Shown: positions 25,405 to 36,018 of the stretch, piece by piece
Position numbering within the stretch: position 1 is the stretch's first letter
Layout: each line of letters starts with the position of its first letter
From: Eretmocerus hayati
Lineage: Eukaryota > Arthropoda > Insecta > Hymenoptera > Aphelinidae
Direction of reading: 5' to 3'
NCBI GenBank assembly: GCA_029851415.1
Contig: CM056741.1
Span: 146,246,522-146,310,521, forward strand
Length of the DNA: 64,000 nt
Notes under the pieces: generated by a model
What the model was told of the DNA's origin: nothing
Database searches by the model: none
The model's input: only the letters and a program-made list of their open reading frames with translations
Translations under genes and position numbers: made by a program

Positions 25405-25605
25405 ATGAGTCATGAGAATCGGGAAGATTTACCTGAGTCAGTGCTGAATCGACCAGATTCCATAAATCGTATGCCCCTCAATGTCATCGATTGCTCCAAA
25501 CTAAATGAGGCTATCAAAAGCGGTGCAGTCGACGTGCGCTTAGAGTTTGAGACAAGGGATAGTTTCCCAGGAGGAACATCTGCCTATTTGTCTTATTCTG
25601 CATGA
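25405..25605 (+). pseudogene. Second 3' copy of the capsid-like coding remnant
   Basis: This plus-strand open frame of 66 codons duplicates the C-terminal part of the minus-strand remnant at 23885-24097, sharing MPLNVIDCSKLNEAIKSG and GAVDVRLEFETRDSF and ending in the same aberrant SAYLSYSA stop. Because both copies share the same extra base that alters the C-terminus, the frameshift predates or was homogenised with the inverted duplication. It begins within the arm and has no upstream part of the gene. Confidence 0.6.
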
Positions 25606-25790
25606 TCAGCGGAACCGTGAAAAAATTGACGTAAATCTCACGCGAGCGTGAAATGGGCGGGGGGGGGATAGTAGTAGTTAGCTAGGAGAGTACAACTGTA
25701 CCCCCCTCTTACTGGTCCGAAAATCCATGTGTGCTGGTCTAGAAATCCATCTTTGGTGGTCTAGGAATCACTGGTCCAGAAAGAGGTGGT
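25405..25790. repeat. Right long inverted arm
   Basis: Reverse complement of 23672-24090 with few substitutions. It includes the 3' end of the same coding remnant, now on the plus strand, a G9 run (25659-25667) and the outer subterminal repeats. Confidence 0.85.
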
Positions 25791-28700
25791 CATGAACGCT
25801 CCTAGCTTGACTACTTTGGATGTTGATGAATTCTGTCTCAGTCATCAAACGCTCCAAGTTTCGATTTTATACTCAATAAAGTTCGAATACATGGCACTTT
25901 CTCATTGCAATATGACCCTCCCCTCTTTGCCCTAACTCGAAAAAGAGCGAGATTCACACGAGTGTAATTTAAACGAGTAAATATCACTCTTTTCGGGGTT
26001 GCCCCAAAGAGAGCAGGGAGAGGGGGGGGGGTCTTTGAATTCTATTTCATTTAGGCGTGACAGTTTGAATCAAGTATGTATTTATCAACAAATAATACTG
26101 CGATTGAGCCCTCGAGCGGAAGAATTCAAAAAAATTTAGCATGCATGCTAAAGTATTGATATTTGATGGTACAATATGATCTATTCGAGATGCGCAACGA
26201 GATATGCGATATCCAAGCTTCGAATTATCTGGAATAAATATTTATGCGCCGTGCTTGCAATCAAGTTTTCGATGTCAGAATGCCATTCACTGAAATTGGT
26301 TTCCTAAAAACTACATTATTTTAGAAAGGTAACTCTCTTTTCATCCTAGCTTTTTGCAGTCGATAATTTTTTTTTACATCGTATCAAAACTTGTGAATTT
26401 ACTGAACTGTCAAACAAACATTGGATCCTGAAAAAATTGAGGGCCAAAACTTGGAACTATTTTCCAAAAGTGGCGAAATTTTTTCAAGGGTGACGAATAA
26501 TTACATTTTAAGAATGAAGTATTTCACTGATACTTTTGATAACAAGGATGAAAAATAAAGGTTTTAACAATTTCGTTCATCGAACTAAACGGTTAAAACA
26601 TACGTTTATAACTCAGTGTCTCATCGCTTCCCAATTTGTCGTTCGTCGATTGCGTTGTCCTCTCAAAACAATGATCTCTCGAGAAAATCATCAATTACAG
26701 CTTTTAAAAAGCACCCCAACCTCGTTTTTAGCACAAAAATAGTGAAAATAGCCAGCCTAAATCTCGTTATATTCAACATGTAAACATCCAATTCTCCCTA
26801 TGTATCCATCAAAAACTAAAGAGGAGAATATGACATCGACAATCAGCTGACTTGGATGTCCAAAAACTTGCCGTCCACAATTGTCATGTGATCAATCATG
26901 GTTCACGAAAAAGAATTTTTCAAAGCGTTTGCCACAATGACTCAAGAAAGGATCCTTCAAGATCGCGTTCGTGGAAAGAGCATCGAAATACCCTCGGAAA
27001 TACCGATGTACCTTACACATACTTCAGAAGAAGCCAGTGGATTGAGATCCGAGTATTAGGCGCCGTAGACATCTCCTCCCATGTATATGTAGGCCCTATA
27101 CATAGTACCTTAGTACCTGGTGGTACCGATATCTGGATGAAAAATCAGCGGGCCCTATGAGAAGCTCTTACAACAAAGAATGCCCACTTTACGTAACATT
27201 TGAGATGGTCAGTTCGACATTACAACATGTGGTTGCCCCGCTTTTACCTGCTCTTTACCTCAGCGGCGTCACAATCCATACCGATTGCACTTGGCGCACC
27301 GTTGGTACCGTTTACATGGTTATGGTGGTTTCGTTTCATATGCATGTCTCATGGGCCAACAAAATCTTGAAAAAGCACCCTCGCACGCCACCATCAACCG
27401 GTATTCGGCTTTGACTTCGAGTGGTTTCATCTCGACATTCATCGCTCGAAATCAAATGACCACCATCTCCAATCCCGCACAATTTAATAACCAGTGCAAT
27501 AATTGCACAGGATGGGCTATTTCTTGTTACTACTCGCTGCATCGCCTATATTATAGAGGCCGCTTGGTAGATGGATAAATAGTTGACACTGTATTCTTGA
27601 CAGAGAAGTAGAGAGTGATATTGGAATTCTAATTCGAGTCTGTGCCGCGCTGATGAGAGCTATTTATGCGCCCCGGGCTCAAAATTAATTGTTCGAGAGT
27701 TCAGAAAGTGCCTGTGTAGTTGTGTGCACGAGTAGCTCTTGCGCGTCTATTATTCGTGCGAGACGCTCCTAGCTGGCGCGTTATCCAAATTTCATAGAGA
27801 TGGCTCGATTTTGAGACGCGTGTTTACCCGCTCTGCCTGGATTATACACTACATAAATTCAAATCGCTTATTTTGAGAAATATATCTATCTAAACCGTGG
27901 ATCGAAAGAAGAGAGGCATGCGCAGGAGGTAAGAAATGGGGACCGGGGAGGGGCGGACGATAGTCAATTTTCGTTGAAATAAATACTAATTCACGGTTAT
28001 AAATACGCTGTGCTCCTCGATGACCTACCCTAGCTATTTTGTGTTTGATGGTGAATCATTTCGCTGAAACACGAAACTTACCGATCTATATAAATGTGCG
28101 ACCGACGTATGGGGCGTGTGGAATTATAACAAACCGAATGCTCTCTAATCCCACCATTAAAATTGGAAGCACATCAGCATAAATCAAAAAGCTCTTGTTC
28201 GAGTAGCCTCTCTTTTGCTATTTCGTCAGATGTACCGGGGGGGGGGGGGATACGCCTGCAGACATCAGGATCGCGAATGAATTTTCATTGTACAGCAAAC
28301 TTCTGACAACAATTGTAGATGGCTCGTTCCCGTGTTGTGTTATTATCTTTCACATGTTCAAGTCCCAGAACACAAATTGCAGACTAAAATTTAGCGTACG
28401 ACTCTCAATCATAGCTGAAATGTCAAATTCAAAATTTGAGACTATAAGTAGTAAACGTAAAAGAAAGGCGATGTTCGTATGTGGGGGGGGGGGGGGGATA
28501 AAATAAGTTCACGTGCATTAGCACTTAAGCAATGCCAATCTCGAGAGCTACGAGTCGTGACCTAATACGACTCTAATGAATCCATCCCATTGAAATATTT
28601 CTTTTTATTTGCAATCCAGATCATCCGAACCAATTCGAACTCTACGGTATAGATTCTCTAATCAAGACGTCAAAATCAATACATAATCAATTTCTTGATT

Positions 28701-28859
28701 AATTGATAAGTAAATTAAACAATTCTTGTTTTGCACATCTCTGATTGTTGATTTCTCGTCCCCAATTGCTTAATACTGATGGATAATTCTTGATCTTGGA
28801 GGACTAAATGATAAAGAGTGAAAACACTCTCTTATAGATGGTGATAAGATTTTATTCTT
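25791..28859. other. Non-coding stretch with poly-G runs
   Basis: No gene is supported. G-runs occur at 26022-26031 (10), 28237-28249 (13) and 28483-28497 (15). Two plus-strand frames of 102 and 85 codons (26852-27160, 27157-27414) lack recognisable domains. A short dyad of TAGTACC/GGTACC words lies near 27100-27130. Confidence 0.5.
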
Positions 28860-28899
28860 GCAACGTTTCGTCGACTTCCTTCTGTCGACCTCATCAGGC
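28860..28899 (-). other. Hammerhead-core-like tail signature (minus strand)
   Basis: On the minus strand the order is CCTGATGAG, GTCGAC, an 8-nt spacer, GTCGAC, then GAAACGTTGC. CTGATGA and GAAAC are the two conserved strands of the hammerhead ribozyme core and the GTCGAC pair would form the stem between them. AATAAAATC follows on the same strand. I did not find a convincing cleavage-site strand, so this is a signature of a Penelope-like or similar element end and not a demonstrated ribozyme. Confidence 0.5.
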
Positions 28900-29507
28900 T
28901 AATTTTCACAAAACCACAGTCACATCGCAATATCAAATACGTTTTGTTTTTGACATGGGAAAACGTCCATGTCTCGTCAGCTGTCTCATTGCAATCAGGT
29001 GTTATGATTGACATGTTATGATTGACATGTTATGTTTTGCACATCAGTTTTGGTAAAATGATTGCAGAAAAATTACCCTTCGGACGACAACAAGATCACG
29101 CCGTACTTCATCTGTTTTGTTTATTCTAAAGTTTTCAAACAGTTTAGTCAAATCAGCAAAAGTCAAGATAAATTATGCTCTCCATGATGCTCAAGCCGCC
29201 CCCATAGAGTCCATCAAGCGTTCCAATTTAAGTTTTTTTAGAAAAAGTTACGAGGTAGCGTATCATCAAATTGAAGGATACGAAGCAGTTGAATTTTATG
29301 TTGCAACTATTGGAAAATTTCGATGCATGTTTTTTACATTTTCTGCAACAATAGGAATCGCTTCGCCTGGTAATGTTCTGTCATTAGATTATGTTTTCTG
29401 CTGTTTTCGAAACTGTTTTAAAGTAGTTCCACTCAAATGAGAAGTCGCAAAAATTTCTGATCATCGAGATCCTATGATTTACACAATTTGGTGAAAAATT
29501 TTACTGA
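28900..29507. other. Non-coding stretch with a 14-bp tandem repeat
   Basis: Contains 2.4 copies of GTTATGATTGACAT (29001-29034). A plus-strand frame of 107 codons (29117-29440) has no domain I recognise. It could be an old element-coding fragment, but this is not supported. Confidence 0.5.
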
Positions 29508-29829
29508 CAAGGGGAACACCAACCTTGTGGGTCTTGGATCTTGACGAAACTCTGGGGATCATCTTGTTTTGGTGAGAAATGAAGGTATTTCCAAGGGTTC
29601 AATCTTATGGGCCTCCCATCCCAAGCTACATCCACGAAGATTAGCATTGTCCGTATAGGTCCATGTTAAAAAGACACATTTTACTAACATTGATAATCTC
29701 CACAGCTGTATCTCGGGATAGGAGGCTCATTGGACAAAACCCTTCTGGGTACCTTCATTTCTCACCAAAACAAGAAGATTCCCAAAGTTTCGTCAAGATC
29801 CAGGACCCGCAAGGTTGGTGCTCCCCTCG
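29508..29829. mobile_element. Family A foldback element, copy 2 (322 bp)
   Basis: It begins CAAGGGGAACACCAACCTT and ends with the near-exact complement AAGGTTGGTGCTCCCCTCG. The arms share CTTGTTTTGGTGAGAAATGA (and complement) with copy 3. The centre has GTATAGGTCCATGTTAAAAA. The arms pair over almost the full length with scattered mismatches. The 3-bp flanks are TGA and TTA, so no exact duplication. Confidence 0.85.
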
Positions 29830-32800
29830 TTAGTTTGCTCGTATCAGAACTTGTCTTTAATGGTCAAAAGTGAGCATGATCTTTTGATATATTGAATCTG
29901 AAAGACACTCATTAAGCTTTGCTAAAAAGTCACGCAAGTCGCAGAAAATGTCGAGTAAGGTTGGAAAAACCGTGAGTCTTACTCAATCCTACGGATTACC
30001 AAGAGGTTTCCCAAAAGAATAGGGTCTTGTTATTGTGGCGCATTGTCATGAAAGCGCGTTTACATACAGGTGAAATGCATCACAGAGGAAAATAGAGAAA
30101 GAATGGGAGAAAGAGGATCGAGGCATACCCAATGCTTTTCCATTTTCCATTTTTAAGAAAAACGCATTACCAGCTAGATGTATATGTGAACATCTTTTTC
30201 GTCTAGACATCAGGGGAGAGAGGGTGCCGGTAACATATACATAATAGTGTATGGGGTACCTGTACCTCTATACTGCACTGCAAAGAAAAATGATTTCTCA
30301 AAGGGCGTCTATATCCTTACGCGCCAGGTTGTCGCCTCAAAATATACTCGGGCTTTTGAAACTTCTGTAACGAGTGACGGGCATATAAGTCGAATACGTG
30401 ACCGGTAAACGTTTTGCCGTGAAAATGTTCCTTGAACGGGACTTACTGGGTGCTGTGTTGCAACGGCACACACACATTTATGCAGCATCAGGCCCAAAAT
30501 CTTGCACTTTTTTCTATTATCCTCCCCCGCGGCCTCTGCGTGAGCTTTTTCTTAGTAAAATGCTAAATCAACATCTGCTGAAGTATAAAAACCTTTTTTT
30601 GCCTCCAAATGTATCTCTAATTGTTTTATACACATTTTTACCCATAACCGCATAAATGTATATATCTCGAGTCAGTTTTCCATGTCAGTTCTGAAATTCA
30701 ATACAAGTGCACATGTGTACAATGTGCTATGGGACTGCACCCCTCGAGATTTGAAAAGTGAAAATCTGTTTTAGAAAGTCTCAGGCACGCGTTATTTGTG
30801 CACTGTCTATGTAGGTATATATGTACCAACTTGGATTATTGTACTTTTGACGTTCGATTTGCCATACTGTTTCGTTTTTCGACAAGAGGCGACGTTGGCG
30901 AGCAAGTGAGTTGCGTCACACAAGTGCATAAATCGTATGAATTTTTTGCAAGCTGAATAGGTGGTGTACCACCAACATGATACGGTGTCTAACCGAGTTT
31001 GCAATCGTTCATTTGGTCCACGCACGATATTTAAAATCTGAACTACTCACGGGCTGTTAATTACAATAGCAAATGAGCTAGAGCAAGCCGATAATCGTTA
31101 CCTTTTACTCTCTTTTTTTCCTCAATCACGTCGATACAAAAAGTCGACAAGACAAAACTCATGTATGTATAAAATACGTATGTACTCACGATTCGCTCGG
31201 GTACATAATAGACGCCGACATATAGATGCCTCATTTCAACTATATGTTAGTGTATACTTTTAAAGAGCGAGTACAAAGCGAGTGTCGCACTTATTCTCGC
31301 ATAAATCGCGACACTATAGTTCCGCAAATTTTGAGAGAGTGATACACATATTCATACAAAACGTGTGTACTAAGTAAAAAGCGAATAAATCGTATATATG
31401 GTGCAAATCGTATAGAGTCGTGAAAGTTGCCCGCTGAGTTTAGTGCAAAATTCCACAATTAGAGTGGTTGTGTACACAGTGGCTGTTGTGGCCAGTTATC
31501 TCAGATAACGCGTCAGCAGACTGCGGTGGTGGGATACATTTTACATACTATATAGGTTGGTTATAGGTTAGTGATAGCGCGCGTTCAAACGAAAGGGAAA
31601 GCGCGCGCTTCGCGTGCTCTGTACGAATCGCAGCCCCGGTTTTATACCGTGGCTGATAAATAGCGTAGGACGGACATACGACGTGTCCAACAGTGGCCGA
31701 ACGATGAGTTATGCATTTTCTGATTTTACATTGAATTTTCAATATATAACTATATAAAACCTGGCGATTTAGTCAAGTCGTAAATTTTAACAATGAATAA
31801 AGGATTTGACACGAGAGCGTGAATTTCCTGTCGTCTCGACGTTCGAATCGCACTTATCTTTTCTATTCGCGAATATATGAATGTGTACATCAAGATATCG
31901 AAATAGACCGCATGGCGTGGCCTTATCTCACATTTAAACGTCGTTGCAAAATCATGTAGGCCTTTCATTTATACTGGCTCTATGGCGATTTTAATTGAGT
32001 ATATAACGCGCGGTATGAACGGAGTAATTATCAATTGACCCAAGTGAAGTTATAATAATACAGTTGTAACGCACTTAATGGGCCGATAAGGTGCAATTTT
32101 TTGAGTATATACTTCCCTCTTCTCTTCTTTCGGCATAAATGAATGTATACGCGTAATAGGATTTATCTCTACATTAACCGCATACTTTGTTCTTTTTTGG
32201 CTGCTCGATATAAGCGTAATATCGATAAACTCGCAATTGTGTCATTCGCAGCATATTTTACGTTCACACCATATACACCGAAACTATATAGTATTCGCGA
32301 AACAAGAGGGACGACCCAATCCTTTTCTGGCTTCCACAAAAAACGTCTCGTTATTTCTCGCACATATCGGCTTCTGAACAACCCAATAATCATCCAACGA
32401 AATCGTAGAGAAACTACCCATGTACCCATATATGTATATACCAAGTCCTTATAACGGATACGGTGTGGTCAGTGATCATCGACAGCGGATTGCACGTTCC
32501 GGTGACTTAGATCCTCGCATCGATCGCGTATTAGTTACCTATGTGATACTTTTTGCGCAAGCCTCCATCGCTCCCGAATATAATTCAACGGTTCGGTGGC
32601 TAGATTTCCTGGAATTACGTTGTTATTTTGGCAAAAGGTGTATATATCTATGAAAAGGGGTATAGGTATGGTTTATGGAGCGAGGGCCATGTTTACGAGT
32701 CGGCGGCGGCGGCCTTTTCGAATCAAGCAACGACGCAAAGAGAGAGAGAGAGAGAGAGATATGGGTAATGATGTATAATCAAAGCGATATTCTTTGGCGG

Positions 32801-33582
32801 AGAGATTCAGAATCCGCGAATAGTCTTATTACTGTACATTATAGAGGCCTTGTAGCCATTTTGCCTCTGATGGATTCCCTTTCTCAATATAGCGCGTATT
32901 TACATGTATTAGAGGTGCGCGGAAGATACTTTCGGCACCCGAAATTTGAATTCCGAGTCATGGAGCAACAGGTTTATACCTATACATAGATAATACACAA
33001 GAGAGGAGATATTAAGGTCTGTACAATGTATATATAGGCGTTGCGCCGAACACATACCGCAGACACATCCGACCACAACTCTCAGGCGCCATCTGGTGCC
33101 CAACGAACCCTGCAATCGCAAACTTTGCACGCTCTATCGGGCAACGTTGGTCGATGAAGCTTTTCAAGCTTTCCGGTGTCGATTACTTTACTCTCGACTT
33201 CATCCGTTCATAAATACGGGTCCAAATTGGTTGCAGTATTTTTTTTTTTTTTTTCCAAGTATTTTTTCCCAAACTGGGTGATTGACCACGTGCTAGTGAA
33301 TCTGCGTGAGTCGTCTCGGAATATTTGCTTGTTAGTTCCAAAATTACAAAACAGAATCATAGAACACTTCAGAATACTTTGAAAATTACAATTTTGAATT
33401 TTTTATTTGAGTATTTTCATGATCGCATGACTGGGATTTTTGATTAGATATTGTCTTTGTCGACACGAAACTCTGGAAATTTTTCAAGTTTTATAATAAT
33501 ATTTGCAAAACTTGGATCTGGAGGTACTTTATGTGTGAAACACGGATGAGATGATTCGTAATACAAGAGATCCAAAATCGGA
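29830..33582. other. Non-coding stretch
   Basis: No gene is supported. Features seen are a palindromic pair of GATA words (TTATCTCAGATAA, 31496-31508), a GC-rich segment with GCGCGC words near 31570-31615, four CGG units (about 32700-32713) and a GA run (32739-32759). Open frames of 60-104 codons occur on both strands without motifs. Confidence 0.5.
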
Positions 33583-33789
33583 GAGTACCCAACAAGCCCC
33601 CATACTGATACCTCGATACGACTTTTTTAATACTCAGAATATGTTCATCGCGTCAAAATAGGTCGGCAATAATGGTTTGGACCGGTGAAAAGCTCCAAAT
33701 GTGGTTACACAGCGATGACGGATGGAAACAATTTTATGCGCTTTATCGACGATTTACATCGTTTTGAATGATGGGGGCAAGTTGGGTAC
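33583..33789. mobile_element. Family B core element, second copy (~207 bp)
   Basis: The ends are GAGTACCCAACAAGCCCCCAT and ATGGGGGCAAGTTGGGTAC, which are imperfect inverted repeats. The interior matches the nested unit at 6320-6542 in order and spacing. The longer palindromic arms of 5924-6747 are absent here, so the ~210-bp core moves or is duplicated independently. Confidence 0.75.
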
Positions 33790-33860
33790 ATAATTTTGTA
33801 AATACTCAAAGATCTCTTTTACCCCAACGAGTCAAGTCAGCTTAGACAAAAACAGACCTG

Positions 33861-34187
33861 CAAGGGGAGGTCCAACCTTGCGGAACACGGATCTCGATGA
33901 AACTTTGTGAATCTTCTTGTTTTGGTGAGAAATGAAGGAATCTCCAAGGGTTTGATCCCATGAGCCTCCTATCCCGAGATACAGCCATGGAGGTCAGCAT
34001 TGCCAATATAGGCCCATGTTGAAAAGACTCACACATAGATACTGACAATGCTGACCTCCATAGCTGTATCTGAGCACAGGAGGCCCATGGGATCAAATCC
34101 TTGGAGATACCTTCATTTTCCACCAAAACAAGATGATTCCCAAAGTTTCATCGAGATCCGTGTTCCGCAAGGTTGGACCTCCCCTTG
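33861..34187. mobile_element. Family A foldback element, copy 3 (327 bp)
   Basis: It begins CAAGGGGAGGTCCAACCTT and ends with the exact complement. This is the best-preserved palindrome of the three copies. GAGGTCAGCATTG on the left arm is mirrored by CAATGCTGACCTC on the right, with a central GGCCCATGTTGAAAAGACTC-type loop region. The 3-bp flanks are CTG and CTA. A 94-codon minus-strand frame inside is a by-product of the palindrome. Confidence 0.88.
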
Positions 34188-34720
34188 CTAGTGATATTTC
34201 CACAGGGGTTAGGTTAGTATCTAGGGGAAAATCTAGTGATTTCGGAAAACACAACAGTCGCCACGCAACTCAATATTATTTAATTTAGTAATTAATTAAT
34301 TTGCTTCAAGATCTTTCGATGAATCGTGTGCAAAGGAAGATGGCTATTGACCTGTGCATTAATGCGGGACTGTGAAGAGGGTTCGGGATCATCATTATGC
34401 ATCCCACGATTGTTTTGAACAAATCAATGCACCTCACTTTCCTCAAACGAGAGGATGGCGAGGAAGATGGAATCTTTTTGAACTTTGAAATGCTATTTCA
34501 GACTCATACCAGCTATGCAACCCAAAATCCGTCATGCCCATCATAAAAGGGCATTTTACCCCCTTCCTCAGAGTATTTTTTGTATTCTAGGGTGGCTCCA
34601 ATTCACGTCGAGTAGAAATTTTAAAGTTTCATAGCCCACTCGCCTCGCCACTCGCTGAAAAAGTCACCGAAACAGCAATATTCACCCATTATCAAAAATG
34701 ATGAAACTAACAGCCTCTAG
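34188..34720. other. Non-coding spacer between family A and family C elements
   Basis: AT-rich unique-looking sequence of 533 bases. No gene or repeat was recognised. Confidence 0.5.
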
Positions 34721-35109
34721 TTAAGGCGATGCGGTCACCGTGTACGCTGAAAGGTATTCGCACTTTTATCCAAGTTTCTTACAATTTGGGTGAAACGACG
34801 AGAAGACCCGCGTTCATTATCAACTAACTCCAGTTCGTCTTCTCTTCGTTTAGCTTAAATCTCAAAAGAATCGGATAAAAGTGAGAATTATAAAGCAGCT
34901 ATATTGTAGGTTAGGAGGTGCCCGCGCTCAAGTTATTCCCACTTTTCTCCAGTTCTCTTGCTATTTGGGCTGAACGACGAGAAGACGAACTCAAGTTGGA
35001 TGGTAATAAGTATTCGTCTTCTCTTCGTTTAGTCCAAATCGCAAGTGTATCGAACAAAAGTGCGAACAACTTTCAGCGTGCATGGTGCACGGTGACCGCA
35101 TCGCCTTAA
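34721..35109. mobile_element. Family C TTAA-bounded element, copy 2 (389 bp)
   Basis: It begins TTAAGGCGATGCGGTCACCG and ends CGGTGACCGCATCGCCTTAA, with perfect ~20-bp ends. The interior contains two tandem hairpin units, each with ACGACGAGAAGAC paired to GTCTTCTC.TCGT-type sequence and TTTGGGT/TAGC..AAAT words. The layout is the same as 11984-12367. No coding frame belongs to it. Confidence 0.85.
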
Positions 35110-35827
35110 GTGTGATTTGTGAACACTAGCCTATTCAAAACAACTACAGGCAATAAACTAGGTACTCCACAAATAATTTTATGTGAGAAATATTCTAAAG
35201 AGTCAATGATTTTCTAATTATGAATTTTCAAATTTTCAACCCCTCAAAAGGAGTGGTTCCATCCAGCAGTGTCTTATGATTATATAAGTAAGTGCAACGA
35301 GGAGTGATTTTAACAGCCAATTACACCCGGGACAATCAGAAATTTATGCAGCCATAACTCGATGTAAATCTGCAGGATTCCCAAACCTCGAGGATGGGGC
35401 CGTAAAGATATTACGAATATCTTCGTAATATCCTCGTAATATTTCTATGGATGGGACCCGCCCTTGCCTGCCGATCGGGCTCATATACACATCCCACCCA
35501 TGACCTTCAGAACATTCCACAACACATCAGATACTCACATGGATGAATTTCTCTCTCCGGAAGTGGTCATCTTTTTACTATACACGGAAAATCCCGGCAG
35601 TCTGAGTGTTAATCTTGAAAAAAACGGAAATTTTTTCTTTAAAAAAGAATGCATCGGTGATGCCTCGTCTGGTGGAAACTCCTGTACCGTGAGATAACGC
35701 AACGGCTCAGAATCGACATTCTCAAGAACTAGGAATTGGAAAAAAACCTTATGGATACTGTTTTTTGTCTGTAATTATCGGGAGCTTCAGTTTTTTTGCT
35801 ATTCTCACCCCTGGCAAATACCGCATC
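35110..35827. other. Host flank upstream of the retrotransposon
   Basis: No gene is supported. CGTAATAT words repeat near 35410-35445 (ATATTACG and CGTAATAT), giving a short dyad. A 77-codon plus-strand frame (35464-35697) has no recognisable motif. Confidence 0.5.
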
Positions 35828-35841
35828 AATTTGTTATTCCG
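35828..35841. repeat. 5' target-site duplication of the retrotransposon
   Basis: AATTTGTTATTCCG, identical to 41124-41137. Twelve bases are unambiguous; the two leading A could instead belong to the poly(A) tail at the downstream copy. Confidence 0.93.
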
Positions 35842-35875
35842 AGTCTCGTCGAGACCGCGGTAACGAGAAGACGTG
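35842..35875 (+). promoter_or_regulatory. Internal promoter: initiator half-site and DPE
   Basis: The first transcribed base, set by the target duplication, is the A at 35842 (AGTC, matching the downstream half of an insect initiator). AGACGTG starts at 35869, exactly +28 from that A, which is the position and sequence of a downstream promoter element. This arrangement lets a non-LTR element carry its promoter inside its own transcript. The element also opens with a GTCTCG-T-CGAGAC dyad. Confidence 0.75.
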
Positions 35876-35912
35876 TATACATATTGCTCCTGAATTCGGT
35901 TCAAACGCGAGA

Positions 35913-35942
35913 ATGCCTTGGTGGAAACTTTCTGACGATTAG
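35913..35942 (+). CDS. Nine-codon upstream ORF in retrotransposon leader
   Basis: The only ATG I see in the leader before ORF1 opens a 9-codon frame (MPWWKLSDD) closed by TAG at 35940-35942. It could modulate ORF1 translation, but may simply be tolerated. Confidence 0.4.
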   Translation: MPWWKLSDD

Positions 35943-35983
35943 TGGTGTGTTAGTGTTTATATAGTGAAAGTGCACATCAACTG

Positions 35984-36007
35984 CAGCTGGCAGCTTAGCT
36001 GCGGCTG
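35984..36007 (+). promoter_or_regulatory. Leader stem-loop just before ORF1
   Basis: CAGCT, bulged G, GCAGC, loop TTA, GCTGC, GGCTG: a 10-bp stem with one bulge and one G-U pair, ending 11 bases upstream of the ORF1 ATG. The position suggests an effect on initiation; that role is inferred. Confidence 0.55.
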
Positions 36008-36018
36008 TAGCCCAGGAG

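Larger units (their letters stand above)
23672..25790. mobile_element. 2.1-kb element with long inverted arms carrying capsid-like gene fragments
   Basis: The left terminus ACCACCTCTTTCTGGACCAG (23672) is mirrored at the right terminus by CTGG.CCAGAAAGAGGTGGT (ending 25790). The arms match over roughly 23672-24090 and 25405-25790 at high identity, apart from a ~25-base segment present only in the left arm near 23862-23887. The arms include subterminal GGACCAG/GACCAGC repeats, a G/C homopolymer, a TTTCACGCTCGCGTGAGA palindrome and the 3' part of a coding sequence. The interior has the upstream part of that coding sequence and a P/Q/S-rich repeat. No transposase, integrase or polymerase was recognised. 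The element is decayed or non-autonomous. Confidence 0.75.

Noticed and set aside
31842..31862. Possible tRNA B-box (GTTCGAATC)
   Set aside because: The bases on either side do not pair as a T-stem, and no other tRNA parts are present.
33842..34126. 94-codon minus-strand open frame
   Set aside because: Lies wholly within the family A palindrome; a by-product of element sequence.
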